The notes: generated from the letters alone by a model not told the origin. Positions 46,964-56,703 are shown, counted from the stretch's first letter. The stretch: DNA of 64,000 nucleotides from Flavihumibacter soli (GCF_010692725.1 NZ_JAAFZB010000092.1:124001-188000); one strand, 5' to 3'. Numbers and translations: made by a program.

Positions 46964-48424
46964 ATGAGATTATCCATAGAAAGGAAAAAGGAGAAAGTTT
47001 ATCCAGATTCTAAGCGTGTAATTGCACGTTTCTTTTTCAGTCAGAGTGAACGTTCGAAAGAGCTTATTCAAAGAGTGATGGATCTGCCGGAGACGGAGGT
47101 GTTTTCAATTGTTTCCCCGATATTACAGGAATACTCTAAAAGACACCGCAATATTACCAGGATTCTCTACCGTCATTGTCAGAAAGTAGTGTACCTGATT
47201 GATGAGCTTGGGATTGATTATGAAAAACTGACAAACTATCGAAAATTGCTTATCGGGTCTTATTTTACTCATGAGTATTCCATTGAATCTGCCGCTTTTT
47301 TTAATCCTTCGATCGTTGAAGATCCCGATCAGTCTGAGCTGGAAGAGGGCCAGAAGCGAATGATTATAAGCTTCAGAGCTGTGGGCGAGGGCCATATTTC
47401 ATCCATTGTTTTTCGGCGTGCTTTAGTGGACAAGGATGCTAACGTCCACGTTTTACCGGCAGGCAATTATATTGATGAGGCTGAAGTGATTTTAAGAGCC
47501 ACCTATAACAAGAAACTATTCTTTGAAAAGGCTGCCGAAACGAAAATTGACGTGCACATCCTGGAAGAGGTTCGGGAAAAGCTTGCCGACACGTTTGACT
47601 ATTTAAACCTGCGGAAAGTCATAACAGATTCTAAAAATTTGAAAGATGATGATATGGTTAAAATCGAGTATGAGAAAGTGCTATGGCTTTCAGACTCCTA
47701 CCATGATATCAGTTTTTCGAAGGATACCGATATTTCAGACAGGGTAATTTTTCCGATCTCCGAGTTTGAGCGTAAAGGAATTGAAGATGCCCGCTTTGTT
47801 AGATTCACCGGGGAAGATGATTCCGTGATATATTATGCAACGTATACCGCATACGACGGCTCTTTGATTATGCCTAAGTTATTGCAAACCAAAGACTTCT
47901 ATGATTTCAATGTTAGTCCCCTGTATGGAATCGGGGCTCAGAATAAAAATCTTGCACTTTTTCCACGAAAAATTAACGGTAAATATGCCATGCTGTCAAG
48001 GATTGACGGCTGGAATAACTACATCATGTACTCGGATAAGATTACCGTCTGGCAATATCCTGTAAAATTGCATGAGCCGAAATACCCCTGGGAGTTTATT
48101 CAAATCGGGAACTGCGGCTCCCCAATTGAAACGGAACATGGCTGGCTGGTAATTACTCATGGCGTCGGTCCAATGAGACGGTACTGTTTAGGTGCAATTT
48201 TACTTGATCTGCAAGATCCTTCAGTTGAGATCGGACGCCTGAATGAACCACTGCTGATCCCGAATAAGGAAGAAAGAGAAGGTTATGTGCCAAACGTTCT
48301 CTATTCCTGCGGATCGATTATTCATAATAATAAGCTGATTATTCCTTACGGACTTTCCGATTACTGCTCTTCATTTGCCACGGTTGATGTGAACGATCTG
48401 CTTCATAGATTGCGATGGAAATAG
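46964..48424 (+). CDS. GH130-family beta-mannoside phosphorylase-like enzyme
   Basis: 486 residues, no signal peptide, so cytoplasmic. The five-bladed propeller of GH130 (roughly residues 100-486) shows the hallmark G-x-x-D-x-R as GIEDARF (Asp275 as the probable general acid, Arg277), a phosphate-region block NYIMYSDKITVW, and GNCGSPIETEHGWLVITHG. The N-terminal ~95-residue helical extension resembles that in the longer GH130 phosphorylases. GH130 enzymes phosphorolyse or hydrolyse beta-mannosides. Two glycosyltransferases face it, separated by 10 bases, suggesting a cytosolic glycan made by them and degraded here. Confidence 0.88.
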   Translation: MRLSIERKKEKVYPDSKRVIARFFFSQSERSKELIQRVMDLPETEVFSIVSPILQEYSKRHRNITRILYRHCQKVVYLIDELGIDYEKLTNYRKLLIGSYFTHEYSIESAAFFNPSIVEDPDQSELEEGQKRMIISFRAVGEGHISSIVFRRALVDKDANVHVLPAGNYIDEAEVILRATYNKKLFFEKAAETKIDVHILEEVREKLADTFDYLNLRKVITDSKNLKDDDMVKIEYEKVLWLSDSYHDISFSKDTDISDRVIFPISEFERKGIEDARFVRFTGEDDSVIYYATYTAYDGSLIMPKLLQTKDFYDFNVSPLYGIGAQNKNLALFPRKINGKYAMLSRIDGWNNYIMYSDKITVWQYPVKLHEPKYPWEFIQIGNCGSPIETEHGWLVITHGVGPMRRYCLGAILLDLQDPSVEIGRLNEPLLIPNKEEREGYVPNVLYSCGSIIHNNKLIIPYGLSDYCSSFATVDVNDLLHRLRWK

Positions 48425-48434
48425 TATTAAGCAA

Positions 48435-49448
48435 TCAGTAATTGTTGCTGAGGACATGAGCATAGCATTTAAGGTATTCACCGACCATTCGCTCACAGGA
48501 AAATTGAGAAACGGACCAATCCCTGCAGCTTGCGCGGTTCAGGTATGTCACCTGGTTAACAGCTTCGACAGCTTCATCAACGGAATTAACGATATAGCCC
48601 GTTTCTCCGCTCTTAACTAATTCAGGCATACTACCTCTGTTAAAAGCAATGACCGGGGTACCGCACATCATTGCTTCAGCGACGCTGAGTCCGAAGGGCT
48701 CGTTAAAATTGATGGGATGCAGCAAGGCATAAGCTTTGCCCAGGAGCTGATTCCTCACTTCAGATCCGGCGTGCCCGGTAAAGACAATGTTTTCATTCAA
48801 AAACGGCTCTATTCTTTCCTTAAAATAAACAGCATCCTGTATAATTCCCGATATAATTAATCTTCGGTTACTTCGCCGCGCAATTTCTATTGCCGCGGCG
48901 GTTCCTTTATCCGGATGAATACGGCCAAAAAATAAAAGAAAATCCTCCGGTCGGTCATTAAATGTGAAGTCAGCAACGTTGATCCCATTATACACGGTCG
49001 CCAGGTATTTGAGTTCCTCTCGCCGGTCGGCCTGGCTGATAGATACATAGTAAGACTCACTGTTATATTTTTCATATACCGGAACAATGTCGGGAGACGA
49101 GAAACCATGAATGGTGGTTATTATCGGGGTATCAATCAAGCGGGAATAAGTGAGCGGAAGAAAATCGAAATGATTATGGATCAAATCAAAATTATCTGCC
49201 TTTTCCATGAGATTGCTGATATGGAGACATTCAGCCACCTTAGCATCCGTGGATTTATTCTCTTCATACCCTTTCGGAATAACGGCATCCAGCTTCCCGG
49301 ATGTAACAGAATTTCCGGTTGCGAATAAGGTGACATCATAGCCCATGCGAATCAAGCCCTCTGTGAGATTAGAAGCCATCTGCTCCCAGGGGCCATAGTG
49401 TTCTGGTGGTGTTCGCCATGCTACAGGCGATAAGACGGCTATTTTCAT
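48435..49448 (-). CDS. Glycosyltransferase family 4
   Basis: 337 residues, GT-B fold without membrane segments. The N-terminal acceptor domain begins MKIAVLSPVAWRTPPEHYGPWE; the donor domain shows FFGRIHPDKGT, LIISGII, FTGHAGS and the E-x7-E motif in NEPFGLSVAEAMMCGTPVIAF. It likely extends a cytosolic glycan. It lies 14 bases downstream of a second glycosyltransferase-like gene and is convergent with GH130. The sugar is unknown. Confidence 0.92.
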   Translation of the reverse strand: MKIAVLSPVAWRTPPEHYGPWEQMASNLTEGLIRMGYDVTLFATGNSVTSGKLDAVIPKGYEENKSTDAKVAECLHISNLMEKADNFDLIHNHFDFLPLTYSRLIDTPIITTIHGFSSPDIVPVYEKYNSESYYVSISQADRREELKYLATVYNGINVADFTFNDRPEDFLLFFGRIHPDKGTAAAIEIARRSNRRLIISGIIQDAVYFKERIEPFLNENIVFTGHAGSEVRNQLLGKAYALLHPINFNEPFGLSVAEAMMCGTPVIAFNRGSMPELVKSGETGYIVNSVDEAVEAVNQVTYLNRASCRDWSVSQFSCERMVGEYLKCYAHVLSNNY

Positions 49449-49462
49449 AGGTTAACCAGTCT

Positions 49463-51760
49463 CTAAAGGACCGGGTCTCTGGCTATTTCTGAGTTCAGCG
49501 GAGCTTTATCCGGGTCTGCAGTCTCTTTATACTCATATTCAAGTTCAAGGGCTTTCAAAACTGTGAGATGAGATATCAGGTAAGCCAATGTGCTTTCTGC
49601 GCCCTGGTTCCGGTTAATTCCATGGGCCTGTAATCCGTCGCAGCACCCCTGCGTCTCATGATCATAAAGCGGAATTCTCAACGTGTTTTCTCCCAGAAAC
49701 CACTTATAGCTTAAGTACATTTTACTGATAAAATCAAACTTTCGGGTACGCTGATAGGCTTCAAAATACATTAGAACCATGCCCATTACCTCAATTGCCT
49801 GCTGATCAAATACCGCCATACTGCCGTTTTTGAAGAACCACCCCTCAGAGCCCACTGGACTTAGGTATCCATGACTCATTGTTTGGGCCTCCAGAAATTC
49901 AATAGATTTCAGTGCGATGTCCCTGACCTCATCGTCCGGAATTATCTCGTTTGAATGCAATAAAGCAAGCGGAAGTATAGCATTGTCATAAGTCATCTTT
50001 TCTTCAAACCACCGCCAGTTAGGTGAATGATTTTCATTGTAAGCGATTGTTAAGGTTTTAGTTAGGTTACTTAGCTGCATGGTCAAATCTTCATTAAACG
50101 GGTGGACCCTTAAATAATTTGCCACTCCTATAATGGTGTTTGCGATGCCTCTCAGATGTTTTAGTGATTTAAAGTGAGGTACTGATTTAAAAAACAACTC
50201 TTCTGCAAACTCCCGGTAGGAATTATTCGGCGCACAATTGATTGAAAAGCCGAGCGCCCATACAGTTCGTCCGAAAGAATCTTCCGAACCTACCTCATCA
50301 AGATATCTCCTGTCGAAACTTAAGAAGTTTCTGAAATTCCCCGTTTCATCCTGCATATACTGAATATAGCTCAGGTAGACTGGCAAAAGTTCAAGGGCAA
50401 CTCTGCTCTTATTCTGCTGGTAGGACATCAGCGCCATAATCAGGGCTCTTGCATTATCGTCCAGGCAATATCCTTCCTTTAAATTGGGGATTCCGTATTT
50501 GGCATGCTGCACAATTCCGGTATCATCAGTGAGGCGTTTGACATGCGCAAGGCTAAACGCGGGGATGATCTCGGAATCGATGATCTGCCAGGGTTTCTTT
50601 TGAAAATTAATCGGACCTTCAACCGCCTGGTTCAGTATTTTAATATATTCCCGGCCTATTACCGGCCATCTCAACTGAAGGCCATACTCATAGGCATTTT
50701 GTTTAATAGTGCTCAGTTTGTCAGGATTGTCAAGCAGGTCAAGGATCTGTAAGGCTAAGCCCTCCGAATCCCTGAAATCGAACAGCCTGCCTCTGTTATC
50801 TGCCAGAAGTTCCTGGGCATGCCAGTATGGTGTTGAAATGACCGCCGAGCCGGCTCCTACTGCATAAGATAAGGTCCCGCTGGTTATCTGGGCTTCGTTC
50901 AGATAAGGAGTAATATAGATATCTGATGCTGTGAGGTAATTGAATAAGTCGGTATCGGAAACAAATTTGTTAATGAATTCAAGATTTTTATCAACTTGTA
51001 ATCTGCTGGCCAGCGTTTTTAATCTTTCCCGGTATTCTTCTCCCGAATTCTTTCTAACGCCTGGGTGGGTATTGCCCAGAACCACGTACATGACCTCAGG
51101 ATACCTGTCAATAACTTCAGGTAAAGCCTTGATCACCGTCTCAATGCCTTTGTTGGTGCTGAGCAGTCCAAACGTAAACAGAACTTTTTTATTGCGGAAA
51201 GGATTTGAATTCTTAACCGGATTAAATTGTTTTGGCTCCATGTCGGGAACACCATGCTCAATCAACTTAATCTTTTCCTCGGGGACCCTATAGATTTCTG
51301 TTAAAAACCCGATGGCTCGCCGGTTCATCACAACTATTTTTGATGACTGACTCGCAATTTCCCGAATAATGATACCCTGCAGATAGGAGGGCGATTTCAG
51401 CACTGTGTGAAGAATGGTGATCAGTGGTTTTTGCAGATGGTTGATCAATGGAAGGATATAAACGCCATCCTGGCCTCCAAAAATTCCGAATTCATGTTCC
51501 AGGATACAGGCATCCGTATCACTGGAATTAATATAATTTGCAGCCTTTATATAATCTTTTTGATGTTCCTGCCTGATCGTCAGCTTCACTTCCTCCGGAT
51601 ACCTGTATTCATTCGGATCATCTGAATCTGTCAACGCAACCACATAACCCTGTTGAAGGTCAAGATCATAATTACCGCTAATGGCATTAAATAAATTATG
51701 ATTAAACGTTGCGATGCCACATTCTCTGGGCCGGTTGGTAGAAATATATGCTATTTTCAT
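49463..51760 (-). CDS. Glycosyltransferase family 4 fused to a glycosidase-like toroid domain
   Basis: 765 residues. Residues 1 to about 385 are GT-B: MKIAYISTNRPRECGIATF, LLSTNKGIETV, VVLGNTHPG and NEAQITSGTLSYAVGAGSAVI. Here the second Glu of the usual E-x7-E motif is not present (Leu or Thr sits there), as seems typical of this subgroup. From about 395 a different domain follows: YCLDDNARALIMAL, FDRRYLDEVGSEDSFGRTVWALG and CCDGLQAHGINRNQGAEST. The repeated helix pattern suggests an (alpha/alpha)6 toroid like six-hairpin glycosidases. A GT and a glycosidase-like domain in one protein suggest synthesis and trimming or binding of the same glycan. Confidence 0.88.
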   Translation of the reverse strand: MKIAYISTNRPRECGIATFNHNLFNAISGNYDLDLQQGYVVALTDSDDPNEYRYPEEVKLTIRQEHQKDYIKAANYINSSDTDACILEHEFGIFGGQDGVYILPLINHLQKPLITILHTVLKSPSYLQGIIIREIASQSSKIVVMNRRAIGFLTEIYRVPEEKIKLIEHGVPDMEPKQFNPVKNSNPFRNKKVLFTFGLLSTNKGIETVIKALPEVIDRYPEVMYVVLGNTHPGVRKNSGEEYRERLKTLASRLQVDKNLEFINKFVSDTDLFNYLTASDIYITPYLNEAQITSGTLSYAVGAGSAVISTPYWHAQELLADNRGRLFDFRDSEGLALQILDLLDNPDKLSTIKQNAYEYGLQLRWPVIGREYIKILNQAVEGPINFQKKPWQIIDSEIIPAFSLAHVKRLTDDTGIVQHAKYGIPNLKEGYCLDDNARALIMALMSYQQNKSRVALELLPVYLSYIQYMQDETGNFRNFLSFDRRYLDEVGSEDSFGRTVWALGFSINCAPNNSYREFAEELFFKSVPHFKSLKHLRGIANTIIGVANYLRVHPFNEDLTMQLSNLTKTLTIAYNENHSPNWRWFEEKMTYDNAILPLALLHSNEIIPDDEVRDIALKSIEFLEAQTMSHGYLSPVGSEGWFFKNGSMAVFDQQAIEVMGMVLMYFEAYQRTRKFDFISKMYLSYKWFLGENTLRIPLYDHETQGCCDGLQAHGINRNQGAESTLAYLISHLTVLKALELEYEYKETADPDKAPLNSEIARDPVL

Positions 51761-52183
51761 CTGGATATGTTTTTGGTAGCAATGACAATCGCTTGCCTAA
51801 AAGTCTATCCGGTTATGATGATAATTGCTGGATGATCGGCTAAAACGATGTTGTCAGTGCAGAATTTACCCTACCTTATCTGAGGTGTATCAGCAAACCA
51901 ATGCCCCATAGTATTGGACATGGGTTTCACCTGAAAGATCTGCCATAATAAATTTCTTATGCCATGCAACGCAGCGGATCGTTTGTTTAGCAGAACTTAC
52001 TCAGGATCAGGTTATTCTATGTTTAGTAATAACTATTGATCGAACGTTTTGTTCCTTATTATTTGCCGCAATTTAAAATGTGCTCAGGCCTGCGAATTGT
52101 TTGAGAGAAATGGCCATTACTCTTATTGCCAGATTCGCCGTGAAAAATAGAACTATAGATCTAAAATATAGTATTTTAGAACC
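51761..52183. other. Intergenic region of 423 bases
   Basis: No convincing gene is seen between the glycosyltransferase (-) and DUF58 (+) genes. A short palindrome, CTAAAATA-TAG-TATTTTAG, lies at 52161-52179, just before the DUF58 ATG. Nothing else stood out. Confidence 0.7.
52161..52179. promoter_or_regulatory. Palindrome upstream of DUF58 (possible operator)
   Basis: CTAAAATA and TATTTTAG are perfect inverted arms with a 3-base spacer, ending 4 bases before the ATG at 52184. It could be an operator or affect translation; there is no other evidence. Confidence 0.3.
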
Positions 52184-53107
52184 ATGCAACCCAACTTGAA
52201 TAATTATAAAGAACTCCAGGATTTCGGGAATCTGGAACTCCTTGCACGACAGGTGGTCGAAGGATTTATCACCGGGTTGCATAAAAGTCCCTTTCATGGA
52301 TTCTCTGTAGAATTTGCGGAACACAGGCTTTACAATAGCGGCGATTCAATAAAAAACATAGACTGGAAGTTATACGGACGTACAGATAAACTTTTTGTTA
52401 AACGCTTCGAAGAAGAAACGAATCTTCGTTGCCAGATCGTCATGGATATCTCTTCTTCCATGCACTTCCCAAGTAAGGAATTTAATAAACTGATGTTCTC
52501 TGTTTACTCTGCGGCATCGCTCATTTACCTTTTCAAGAAGCAGAGAGATGCTTTCGGCCTGAGTTTTTTTTCAGATAAAGTAGAATTTTCAAGCCCCGCA
52601 AAATCTACGGCAGTTCATCAGAAATATCTTTTCAGCGAACTGGAAACTCTTTTGAAGGAGCACTCTCACGGAAAGCAGACAAGTGTCGCATCAGCGCTGC
52701 ATGACATTGCTGAGCAGATCCATAAGCGTTCGCTGGTTATTATTTTCAGTGATATGCTGGAGGGCGGAAGTTCTGATCAGCAGCTCAATGAGATATTTTC
52801 GGCACTTCAACACTTAAAGCATAATAAGCACGAGGTGGTAATTTTCAATGTGCTGGATCATAAAAAGGAACTTGACTTCGATTTTGATAACCGCCCATAT
52901 CATTTTATCGATATGGAAAGCGGGGAGGAGCTGAAGATCCATCCTGCCAATGTGAAAAAAACATACCTTGAAGCAGTCCGGCAATACCACAAGGAGCTAA
53001 AGCTAAGATGCGCCCAATATCATATAGACCTGGTAGACGCGGATATTCATGCAGGATTTTACCATGTGCTTAATGCTTACCTGATAAAAAGGGGTAAAAT
53101 GGTTTAG
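52184..53107 (+). CDS. DUF58 (MoxR-associated) protein
   Basis: 307 residues. The DUF58 signature is clear: FHGFSVEFAEHRLYNSGDSIKNIDWK and TDKLFVKRFEEE, then a VWA-like metal-site motif DISSSM near residue 89. Usually DUF58 genes sit next to a MoxR AAA+ ATPase and BatA/B-type VWA proteins; none is present here. It is soluble, with no signal peptide. The role of the family is uncertain (MoxR-linked assembly or metal insertion). A palindrome lies just upstream. Confidence 0.92.
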   Translation: MQPNLNNYKELQDFGNLELLARQVVEGFITGLHKSPFHGFSVEFAEHRLYNSGDSIKNIDWKLYGRTDKLFVKRFEEETNLRCQIVMDISSSMHFPSKEFNKLMFSVYSAASLIYLFKKQRDAFGLSFFSDKVEFSSPAKSTAVHQKYLFSELETLLKEHSHGKQTSVASALHDIAEQIHKRSLVIIFSDMLEGGSSDQQLNEIFSALQHLKHNKHEVVIFNVLDHKKELDFDFDNRPYHFIDMESGEELKIHPANVKKTYLEAVRQYHKELKLRCAQYHIDLVDADIHAGFYHVLNAYLIKRGKMV

Positions 53108-53240
53108 TTAATCGCTGCCAGAGATTAAAACCTGTCAGTGTTTTTAAATTTAATGAGGGTATAACCGGACTTACTGCGATCGACCATATTAGTCGTCTGG
53201 AATTTGTATCGCGGGACTTTGATCAATATAGCTGTCTAAA

Positions 53241-53278
53241 TAAACGCTGACAGGAAGAAGAAACCATGTCAGCGTTTA
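53241..53278. terminator. Hairpin between the convergent DUF58 and NTF2/TPR genes
   Basis: TAAACGCTGAC (53241-53251) and GTCAGCGTTTA (53268-53278) form perfect 11-base arms. The minus strand continues TTTAG-rich after the stem, so it may terminate the gene ending at 53296. T-tracts are short, so efficiency is uncertain. Confidence 0.6.
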
Positions 53279-53295
53279 AGGTCTGTTTGTAATGA

Positions 53296-54069
53296 TTATT
53301 TTTTCAATTTGGCCAGTGCCTGTATACCGTTTTCATTCTTAGGGTTTAAGGCCATTGACTTCTCATAGTTTTTAATTGCCAGATCTTTGTTGCCTTTGAG
53401 CGCATAAGCTTCACCCAGGCTGTCGTAGGTATTCCACGCATTAGGAAACAACTTCACGTTGAGCGCAAGCACCTCTATGGCTTCATCTATTTTCTTTGTA
53501 TTTAACAGGCTATAGCCGGCAGCATTCATCCTTGCCTCAATGTTTGTATCATTGTCTACATAACTTTCGGGATTGGTGCTGACCTGAGTTACTACTTTCC
53601 ATTTATTATTGTCCTTTTCCAGTATAACATATTGGTGGGTGCGGAACTTGGTTTCCGGTTCATCCGGAAAGTTTGAGGTAGTTTGGTCGTATTCAGCAGT
53701 AGCCAGTTTGTTGTCTACCCTGATGATAAAATTTTCCTGAGCAACATTAATTGGCAAGGGTTGTGGATCCTCTTTAATTGCATTCATCGCTTGTTCGGAA
53801 ACCTTATCCCAGCCCTTTAAAGTAGCGGAAAAGCCGCTGTTAAATCTTGTCTGGCTGACATCAGGCGAATGCTTCCAGAGCGCTTGCCAGGCTGCAGCAT
53901 CACGTTTAAAAAATGCCGCCGGTCCGTCTTTTAATACGTTTTTGATGGCCGCTTCTTCAGTCGACTGCGCAAAGGCGCCAGCGCCGACTATCATAAGTAC
54001 AACTAAGCTGGCTAAAGAGATACCCCTCAAACGCAGGTTGAAGGAGATCGTACGTTGAAACAGTTTCAT
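53296..54069 (-). CDS. Secreted protein with NTF2/SnoaL-like domain and TPR
   Basis: 257 residues with an N-terminal signal or anchor (about residues 14-34, ending GAGAFAQ). Residues about 36-165 resemble a SnoaL/DUF4440-like fold (VLKDGPAAFFKRDAAAWQALW, NKWKVVTQ). The C-terminal ~75 residues contain TPR-like helices (AGYSLLNTKKIDEAIEVLALNVKLFPNAWNTYDSLGEAYALKGNKD in outline). It is periplasmic or surface-located. SnoaL-like domains can bind or stabilise small molecules; no enzyme residues can be assigned. It is monocistronic. Confidence 0.82.
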   Translation of the reverse strand: MKLFQRTISFNLRLRGISLASLVVLMIVGAGAFAQSTEEAAIKNVLKDGPAAFFKRDAAAWQALWKHSPDVSQTRFNSGFSATLKGWDKVSEQAMNAIKEDPQPLPINVAQENFIIRVDNKLATAEYDQTTSNFPDEPETKFRTHQYVILEKDNNKWKVVTQVSTNPESYVDNDTNIEARMNAAGYSLLNTKKIDEAIEVLALNVKLFPNAWNTYDSLGEAYALKGNKDLAIKNYEKSMALNPKNENGIQALAKLKK

Positions 54070-54285
54070 ATCTTTCTGGTTTAAAGATGGTTATGTTCTT
54101 TAATTTAGGTAGAAAATTGGGAAACTCTACTCCACAGTTTAAGGCAGTTTTTTGCTCATTGTCGGGAGATAGCTCAAACTCTTATAAGAGCTTCAACTTC
54201 AGGTTCTGCCGCTGTCAACAGAAAAATAATTCTTATTATCGAAATCCTTAATCCCGGGCGTCTGTTAAGTATTAAACTCTGAAAT

Positions 54286-54825
54286 ATGGATAAGACACAG
54301 ATCATACAACAGGCTTACGAAGTTTCACACATCCTTAAAGATGACGGCACCTTTCCGAATAACCCGGTATTACCACTGCTGGTTTACAAACGGGCACTAT
54401 TGCTGCGGCCCAAAGATGATGCGTCAGCTATAAAAAAGGTTTTTGAAAGTAATGGCTGGACTAACTCCTGGGTAAACGGGGTATACGATTATCATCACTA
54501 CCACAGTGTAACCCACGAAGTTCTGGGAGTATATTGCGGAACGGCCGATATTCAGTTGGGCGGACCGCATGGTGTATGTGTGGAGGTTTTTAGGGGGGAT
54601 GTGATCATCATTCCAGCGGGAGTGGCGCATAAGTGCATTAAATCCTCCGAAGACTTTTCGGTTGTTGGTGCTTATCCGGAGGGTAGAGATTATGATATGA
54701 ACTATGGGAAAGAAGGTGAGCGGCCCAAAGCTGATCAAAACATCGCCCACGTTCCCGTCCCTGGAAACGATCCTGTTTACGGCGCAGAGGGACCATTAAA
54801 AAAGATCTGGCAGGTTACGCTATAA
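54286..54825 (+). CDS. Cupin-domain protein (YjlB-like)
   Basis: 179 residues, cytoplasmic. The cupin barrel has the metal-site histidines in YDYHHYHSVTHE (HxH with Glu following) and the second motif in IIIPAGVAHKC, giving three His and one Glu as usual. GCTADIQLGG-like strand CGTADIQLGGPHG precedes motif 2. It resembles YjlB-type cupins, whose function is not known. It probably binds a divalent metal and may be an isomerase or dioxygenase, but no substrate can be named. It is a single gene. Confidence 0.88.
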   Translation: MDKTQIIQQAYEVSHILKDDGTFPNNPVLPLLVYKRALLLRPKDDASAIKKVFESNGWTNSWVNGVYDYHHYHSVTHEVLGVYCGTADIQLGGPHGVCVEVFRGDVIIIPAGVAHKCIKSSEDFSVVGAYPEGRDYDMNYGKEGERPKADQNIAHVPVPGNDPVYGAEGPLKKIWQVTL

Positions 54826-54909
54826 GCTCATTTTTCAGGGTTATGGATAATGGGATTGCACTCCTGAACTGTATTGTTTTTTTGGTATTTTTATATATAC
54901 CGCAATCAT

Positions 54910-55395
54910 ATGAAAAGCAGAGTTTTTACGACCTCCCTTTTTTTAATGATTCTCACAATGATTGTTAGCCATTCTGTTACGGCCCAGACTTCTACTGGTA
55001 TCGTGATTACAAAATTGAACCTGAAATCAACGCTGGAGAATCTTGGTTATGAAACAGTAGACCTGGGTTCAGACACCTATCAGATCAAACTGGTTCAGGG
55101 CGCCTCTGTCCCTATATCCGTTGTCCTGAGTGCTGATGGATCCCGAATTTGGCTGATTACCAATTTGGGAGATAAAGTATTGAGTAATCTTAACTCGGAG
55201 AGGTTAATCAAGATGCTTCAGTCAAATCGCAATATTGGTACTTCTTTCTTCGCAATTAACTCCAACAGGCTTGAAATGCTAAGTGTCGTCGAAAACCGGA
55301 ATATGACGCCAGTTATACTTCGCAAGGCGATAGAACTTCAGACCAGGAATGTGGCCAACACAGTAGCGCTATGGGACGAGGGGAAGGTAAATTAG
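54910..55395 (+). CDS. Secreted YbjN-like protein of unknown function
   Basis: 161 residues from the ATG at 54910; an earlier in-frame start would place extra sequence before the signal peptide (MKSRVFTTSLFLMILTMIVSHSVTAQ in outline, cleavage near VTAQ). The mature part has alternating alpha and beta elements (LKSTLENLGYETVDLGSDTYQIKL, SRIWLITNLGDKV, LIKMLQSNRNIGTSFF) that resemble the YbjN/type III chaperone fold. The assignment is by overall pattern only. The gene is isolated. Confidence 0.6.
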   Translation: MKSRVFTTSLFLMILTMIVSHSVTAQTSTGIVITKLNLKSTLENLGYETVDLGSDTYQIKLVQGASVPISVVLSADGSRIWLITNLGDKVLSNLNSERLIKMLQSNRNIGTSFFAINSNRLEMLSVVENRNMTPVILRKAIELQTRNVANTVALWDEGKVN

Positions 55396-55467
55396 AGGCA
55401 ACAGCTTTCCTGGTGTAAAAAGACTAAGTACTGCCAAAACTAATCCTCAAAAGGAGGTTTGCTGTTC

Positions 55468-56703
55468 CTATAAGTTAAAGCCGCTTATGATCAAAGCATG
55501 AATATTAAAGCCCATCAGAATAAGGGTAAGTACGATTCCCACAACACTGATCACGGGCACGTTTTTAATATTGATTGGAATACGGAAAGGTCTTTCACGG
55601 TCAAATTCTTTTGACCGTAACAAAATAACAGACAGGTTGACAAAGAGAAAGGTGATGAAGATAAAAAAGTTGGCGATCATGGCAATGACCTCTATTTTAC
55701 CGATCAGCGAGAAAGTACTCATTACGATAAGTATCAGCAACAAGGCGGCAACAGGCGTCTTACGTTTTTTCGACACTGTCGCAAACCGATTCAAAAGTTT
55801 AGTTTCTTCTGAAATATTCAGGATAACCCGTGAACTTCCCAGCATATTTGACAGGATGGTATTCGATGTGGAGAAAAGGGCAATAATGGTGATTGCTGTA
55901 GCACCAGCAGATCCCATACCTTTATCAACTATATCTGCCAGGGGGCTTTTGGATTCAGCAAGTTCCTCCCAGGGTATAACGCTGACCGCTGAAATAGCGA
56001 TCAGTGCATAAAACACCATAACGATAATGCTTGCAGAAAACAGTGCCCTGGGAATGTTCTTTTCCGGTTGTTTGGTTTCCTCAGCAAGTTTAACTATCTC
56101 TTCGAAGCCGATATAAGCGAAGAAGCTTAATGCTGCCGCCTGCAAAAGAGGTGCTGGGCCACCCGGGGGGAGGGTGGTAAGATCAGCTTCGCCTATGTAC
56201 GGAAAGGCGATAACGATCACGAATACCAGGCCACCGGCCTCAATAAGAGTAAATATGATATTGACGACCGAGGATTGCCTTATGCCGGCAACGTTCGTTA
56301 AAAAGATAAGAAAGATTATGGCCAGGGATGCGATCAACATATTGACAGGAATAAGCTCAATAAAATATCCCGCAAATCCTACCGCAACAGTCGCACCGCT
56401 TATAATACCGTTAATCGAGATCATCAGTCCCAAAAACACCCCGGTTTTTTTCCCTAAAGCGTGTTTGGAGTAAACATATTCAGCACCTGCTTTTGGGTAG
56501 GCTGCACTCAATTCTGCGTAAGAAAAAACTGTACATAAGGCAGTGACACAAGCAATCATGAAAGCCAACCAGGTAAGGTTACCGGCAAATCCGGCTACTT
56601 TGCCAATGAGGGTATAGATGCCGGCTCCCAAAATGGATCCCACGCCGAAGAATATGCATTCTCCCACGCCAAGTGTTCTTTTTAGTTTTTTTTCCTGAGC
56701 CAT
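55468..56703 (-). CDS. APC-family amino acid permease
   Basis: 411 residues with about 11-12 membrane helices. The APC start LGVGECIFFGVGSILGAGIYTLIG has the conserved GxG region that forms the unwound helix 1, and FSYAELSAAYPKAGAEYVYS is the helix 2-3 signature. FIGFEEIVKLAEETKQPEKNIPRAL (helix 6 and loop, in outline) is also typical. It imports an amino acid, probably by proton symport. The specificity is not visible. It is monocistronic and lies upstream of the DEAD-box helicase. Confidence 0.93.
   Translation of the reverse strand: MAQEKKLKRTLGVGECIFFGVGSILGAGIYTLIGKVAGFAGNLTWLAFMIACVTALCTVFSYAELSAAYPKAGAEYVYSKHALGKKTGVFLGLMISINGIISGATVAVGFAGYFIELIPVNMLIASLAIIFLIFLTNVAGIRQSSVVNIIFTLIEAGGLVFVIVIAFPYIGEADLTTLPPGGPAPLLQAAALSFFAYIGFEEIVKLAEETKQPEKNIPRALFSASIIVMVFYALIAISAVSVIPWEELAESKSPLADIVDKGMGSAGATAITIIALFSTSNTILSNMLGSSRVILNISEETKLLNRFATVSKKRKTPVAALLLILIVMSTFSLIGKIEVIAMIANFFIFITFLFVNLSVILLRSKEFDRERPFRIPINIKNVPVISVVGIVLTLILMGFNIHALIISGFNL

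Noticed and set aside
54070-54285. Possible small hairpin AGCTC ... AGAGCT in the gap before the cupin gene
   Set aside because: Arms of five or six bases without a T-run are expected by chance.
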